Of a DNA stretch of 7,098 nucleotides, positions 4,887-7,098 are shown one piece after another (position 1 is the stretch's first letter; each line of letters begins with the position of its first letter). A program made the position numbers and the translations under genes. The notes under the pieces were generated by a model. That model had not been told where the DNA came from. It did no database searches and saw only the letters and a list, made by a program, of their open reading frames with translations. The stretch lies in contig VGBQ01000135.1 in assembly GCA_016870425.1 (NCBI GenBank), positions 1 through 7,098 on the forward strand. Direction: 5' to 3'. The DNA comes from Actinomycetota bacterium (GTDB lineage: Bacteria; Actinomycetota; Actinomycetes; S36-B12).

Positions 4887-7096
4887 GATGCGGGCCTTGC
4901 CGTGACGAAGGTGTTCCTGTTCCAGTCCACCCAGACGGTGCCGTTCGTACCGACCGACTCCGGCCTCTGCACCCCCACCCAGGGTCGTACCTGGACGTAG
5001 AAGTTGCGCGCGTGAAGAGCGCACGCACCCACAGTCGGGCACCAGGAGTCCTGGGCAATGGTTGCGCTGGACGTCGAGGCACTCACGACGCGGCACCGCA
5101 CCTTGGTGGTGTACGTCGGGAACTTCGGGTTGGTAGCGAGCCCGGAGTAGACGCCATTGATGAGGGAGTAGTGGCACACCTCATAGCCACGGATATTCGC
5201 GGCGTTGGGGTCCGAGGACGGCGGCGGCATCCACGCGACCCGGTAGGTGAAGGTGCCAGCGTCTCGCTTCACCGTCAGGTCGGTCACCTTGACGCCGGTG
5301 GCGCTGTTGTAGACGTCGAAGGGGGACGAGACCGAGGATGAGGCCGCGTTAACCGGTTGATCTGACCACACGAATGCGGACACAAGCGATGCGTTCCAGC
5401 CGCGGCCGTAGTCCTTGGCCCATGTCGCGTCGAGCACCCACCGAGATCTCAGAGAGAAACCGAGGGTGCTCCCGGCAGCGGTGCCAGAGGCATACAGGGC
5501 GGGATAGGCCGTCGACACCGCGCCACCGTTGATACGCGGCATCGAATCAACCCCGAGAGTCGACCTGGTCCCAGTCGCCCTGTTCACGGCACCGTATTCA
5601 TAGGCGAGCCCGAAGCATTGGCCCGGGTCAGCCTGGGGTCCGGTCCCCTTGCCCTCGAGGAAGATCTGAATGGGGCGACCATTTATGGTGAAGATGCCGT
5701 TGAAGTCCACCTGGACTCCGGTGGGCGCCGGTGGAGCCACAGAGAAAGGCGGAGCTGTCGCCGTGACGATCACCGAGGGGCCGTCGACCACCTTCGTGGG
5801 ATAGAAGTCGGTTGGATACACGGCGAAGAGCGGGGTAACCCGGTAGTCGAGAGCAAGGCCCGGCGGCAGGCAGGTATCCACCTTGAATGTCGACGTGGGA
5901 TCGACCATGGGGAGCTCGAGCCACTCTGGGCCATCACGGAAGCTCACTTTGACCCGGCGGTCGACGCGGTAGCCGACGAGAGTGGCGACGGGCGAGCTCG
6001 AGGGCGCCCACCATGAGACTCGAACCCCTTGCCGTGGGTCATTGAGCGGGACCGCTGTCGCAAACATTGGCGCAGTCAGACCGGCGCTCGTTTCGAAGGT
6101 GGTCCCTGCAAGGTCGCTTGCGCCCGCAGCATTGCTTGCGACAAGTTCCGCACCGAACCTCACGGGCAACCCCGGAATCGACGGCGGCGCATCGGCAATG
6201 CTCAGAGTAACAACCTGGCTCGTGGCGCTCGAAGGAATCACCACTCTCTTCACACTAACGGCCATCACGTCCAAGGTGTATTCCTCGACTTTGGGCTGGG
6301 TTGCCGTGGGCTTAGACCAGGTGAAGGTGATGTCGACGGTGGCGTTGTCGCCCGTGCCCTTCCACTGACCGACGGTCGCCTTGAAGTCCTTGGGTCGATC
6401 GGGCACTTCTCCGATGGCCTCACAGGCAATGGGCTTGTCCAGGCCCACGTCCCACGTGGCCTTGCCCGAACTGCCGGGGATGTCAGGGTCAGCGCACTGG
6501 ACGCGCGTATCGGCGATGTCGTCCCGGGCGTAGACGACATTCTTGCCGCCGAAGGCGTCGATGATGTCCTTGCCCACGCCACCGGTGACGGTGTCATTGC
6601 CATAGGGGCCGTCCTCGTCATCACCAAAGAGCACGTCGTCGCCGGCCCCGCCGTTGAGGTTGTCGTTGCCGGACGAGGCGTAGAACTCATCCGGACCAGA
6701 TCCGCCCAGGAAGCGGACGTCGATCCCGGTAGTGACGGCCGTCTGCGTGGCCGATGTAAGCGCCTCGTAGTCGAAGTACGCGGATAGCACTGACACCGGA
6801 CAGATCACCGACGTGACTGCCTGCACGCCATCTCCGATGCAGGGTGAATCCGCAACGAGGCGCGCCTGAGCGTCTTCGCCATTCATCGAGACGCGGTAAC
6901 CGTCTGCGACCTTGCTGAGGACGAGCTCCTCATCGGCCCCGAAGTCGCCCGACGGCCCCTGGGCCAGCACGGTGAGCATGGACCCGGCCGCCCCCACCTC
7001 GAACGTCGGTCCGGCCACCCTGGGCTGCTTCGCCTTCATGGGGGCCGGGGCCGCGGCCACAGGGGCCGCTAACGCGCCCACGAGAAGGGGGATGAG
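4883..7096 (-). CDS. Large secreted RTX and fibronectin type III-like protein, 5'-truncated by the window edge
   Basis: The frame continues past the GTG at 7081 to the window edge and reads LIPLLVGALAAPVAAA, the core and AXA region of a Sec signal peptide, so the true start lies just outside the window. Residues below count from that GTG. After about 100 residues there is a short RTX-type Ca-binding array at 125-180 (GGSGPDEFY, SSGNDNLN, GGAGDDVLF, GGVGKDIID). A two-cysteine cap follows (196 and 220). Fibronectin-III-like domains appear at about 226-332 and 335-440, with a diverged stretch at 448-575 and a last one at about 596-725. There are ten cysteines (81, 94, 196, 220, 404, 489, 636, 663, 681, 687), an even number that suits disulfides. 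No enzyme motif or wall anchor is seen. It is followed by the second secreted-protein gene with a 4-base overlap. An adhesive or matrix role is inferred only. Confidence 0.85.
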   Translation of the reverse strand, partial: LIPLLVGALAAPVAAAPAPMKAKQPRVAGPTFEVGAAGSMLTVLAQGPSGDFGADEELVLSKVADGYRVSMNGEDAQARLVADSPCIGDGVQAVTSVICPVSVLSAYFDYEALTSATQTAVTTGIDVRFLGGSGPDEFYASSGNDNLNGGAGDDVLFGDDEDGPYGNDTVTGGVGKDIIDAFGGKNVVYARDDIADTRVQCADPDIPGSSGKATWDVGLDKPIACEAIGEVPDRPKDFKATVGQWKGTGDNATVDITFTWSKPTATQPKVEEYTLDVMAVSVKRVVIPSSATSQVVTLSIADAPPSIPGLPVRFGAELVASNAAGASDLAGTTFETSAGLTAPMFATAVPLNDPRQGVRVSWWAPSSSPVATLVGYRVDRRVKVSFRDGPEWLELPMVDPTSTFKVDTCLPPGLALDYRVTPLFAVYPTDFYPTKVVDGPSVIVTATAPPFSVAPPAPTGVQVDFNGIFTINGRPIQIFLEGKGTGPQADPGQCFGLAYEYGAVNRATGTRSTLGVDSMPRINGGAVSTAYPALYASGTAAGSTLGFSLRSRWVLDATWAKDYGRGWNASLVSAFVWSDQPVNAASSSVSSPFDVYNSATGVKVTDLTVKRDAGTFTYRVAWMPPPSSDPNAANIRGYEVCHYSLINGVYSGLATNPKFPTYTTKVRCRVVSASTSSATIAQDSWCPTVGACALHARNFYVQVRPWVGVQRPESVGTNGTVWVDWNRNTFVTARPAS
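6542..6709 (-). repeat. Short RTX-type Gly-Asp nonapeptide array
   Basis: About five diverged repeats of the GGxGxDxUx type lie in residues 125-180 of the large secreted protein, ending in AFGGKNVVYARDD. The family pattern binds Ca2+ in a parallel beta-roll. The array is short and interrupted by an acidic insertion (DDEDGPYGND), so it may hold only one or two Ca2+ ions. It sits near the N-terminus instead of at the C-terminus. Confidence 0.8.
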
Positions 7097-7098
7097 CG

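Noticed and set aside
4887..5177. Extension of the smaller secreted protein to an upstream start at 5177
   Set aside because: The extra 97 residues run inside the coding frame of the large secreted gene, and the signal peptide begins at the ATG at 4886.
6029..6787. Plus-strand open frame of 252 codons opposite the large secreted protein
   Set aside because: It mirrors the RTX and FnIII coding strand and shows no domain or ribosome site.

Overview
The window is GC-rich DNA with very short or negative gene spacing and the codon bias of a high-GC actinobacterium. The multi-pass sensor kinase style, the Septum_form-like secreted module and the basic secreted C-terminal module suggest Actinomycetota, perhaps Micrococcales. 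That placement is inferred from gene style, because no rRNA or other marker is present.

Layout: (1) 3-1481 (+), the C-terminal part of a multi-pass membrane histidine-kinase-like protein whose start lies upstream of the window. (2) A two-gene minus-strand unit made of a class I glutamine amidotransferase-like protein (1983-2666) and a low-molecular-weight protein tyrosine phosphatase (1468-1986), joined by a 4-base GTGA overlap. (3) A 41-base divergent intergenic region (2667-2707), the only non-coding DNA in the window, with a good candidate leaderless promoter for the next gene. (4) 2708-3472 (+), an MBL-fold metallohydrolase with a complete metal-ligand set. (5) A second minus-strand unit of two Sec-exported proteins. 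First is a large RTX plus fibronectin-III-like protein that is cut by the right edge (4883-7096). It is joined by a 4-base ATGA overlap to a smaller secreted protein (3462-4886). The smaller one carries two tandem four-cysteine Septum_form-like modules, an Ig-like domain and a very basic C-terminal module.

Both convergent gene pairs overlap tail to tail, by 14 and 11 bases. There is no gene-free stretch over 300 bases, and I saw no RNA gene, insertion sequence, CRISPR array or attachment site. The most interesting part is the secreted pair: the two proteins look translationally coupled, both are rich in cysteines in even numbers, and together they combine Ca-binding, adhesive-type and polyanion-binding-type modules. 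The first three complete genes are ordinary enzymes whose substrates cannot be read from sequence.
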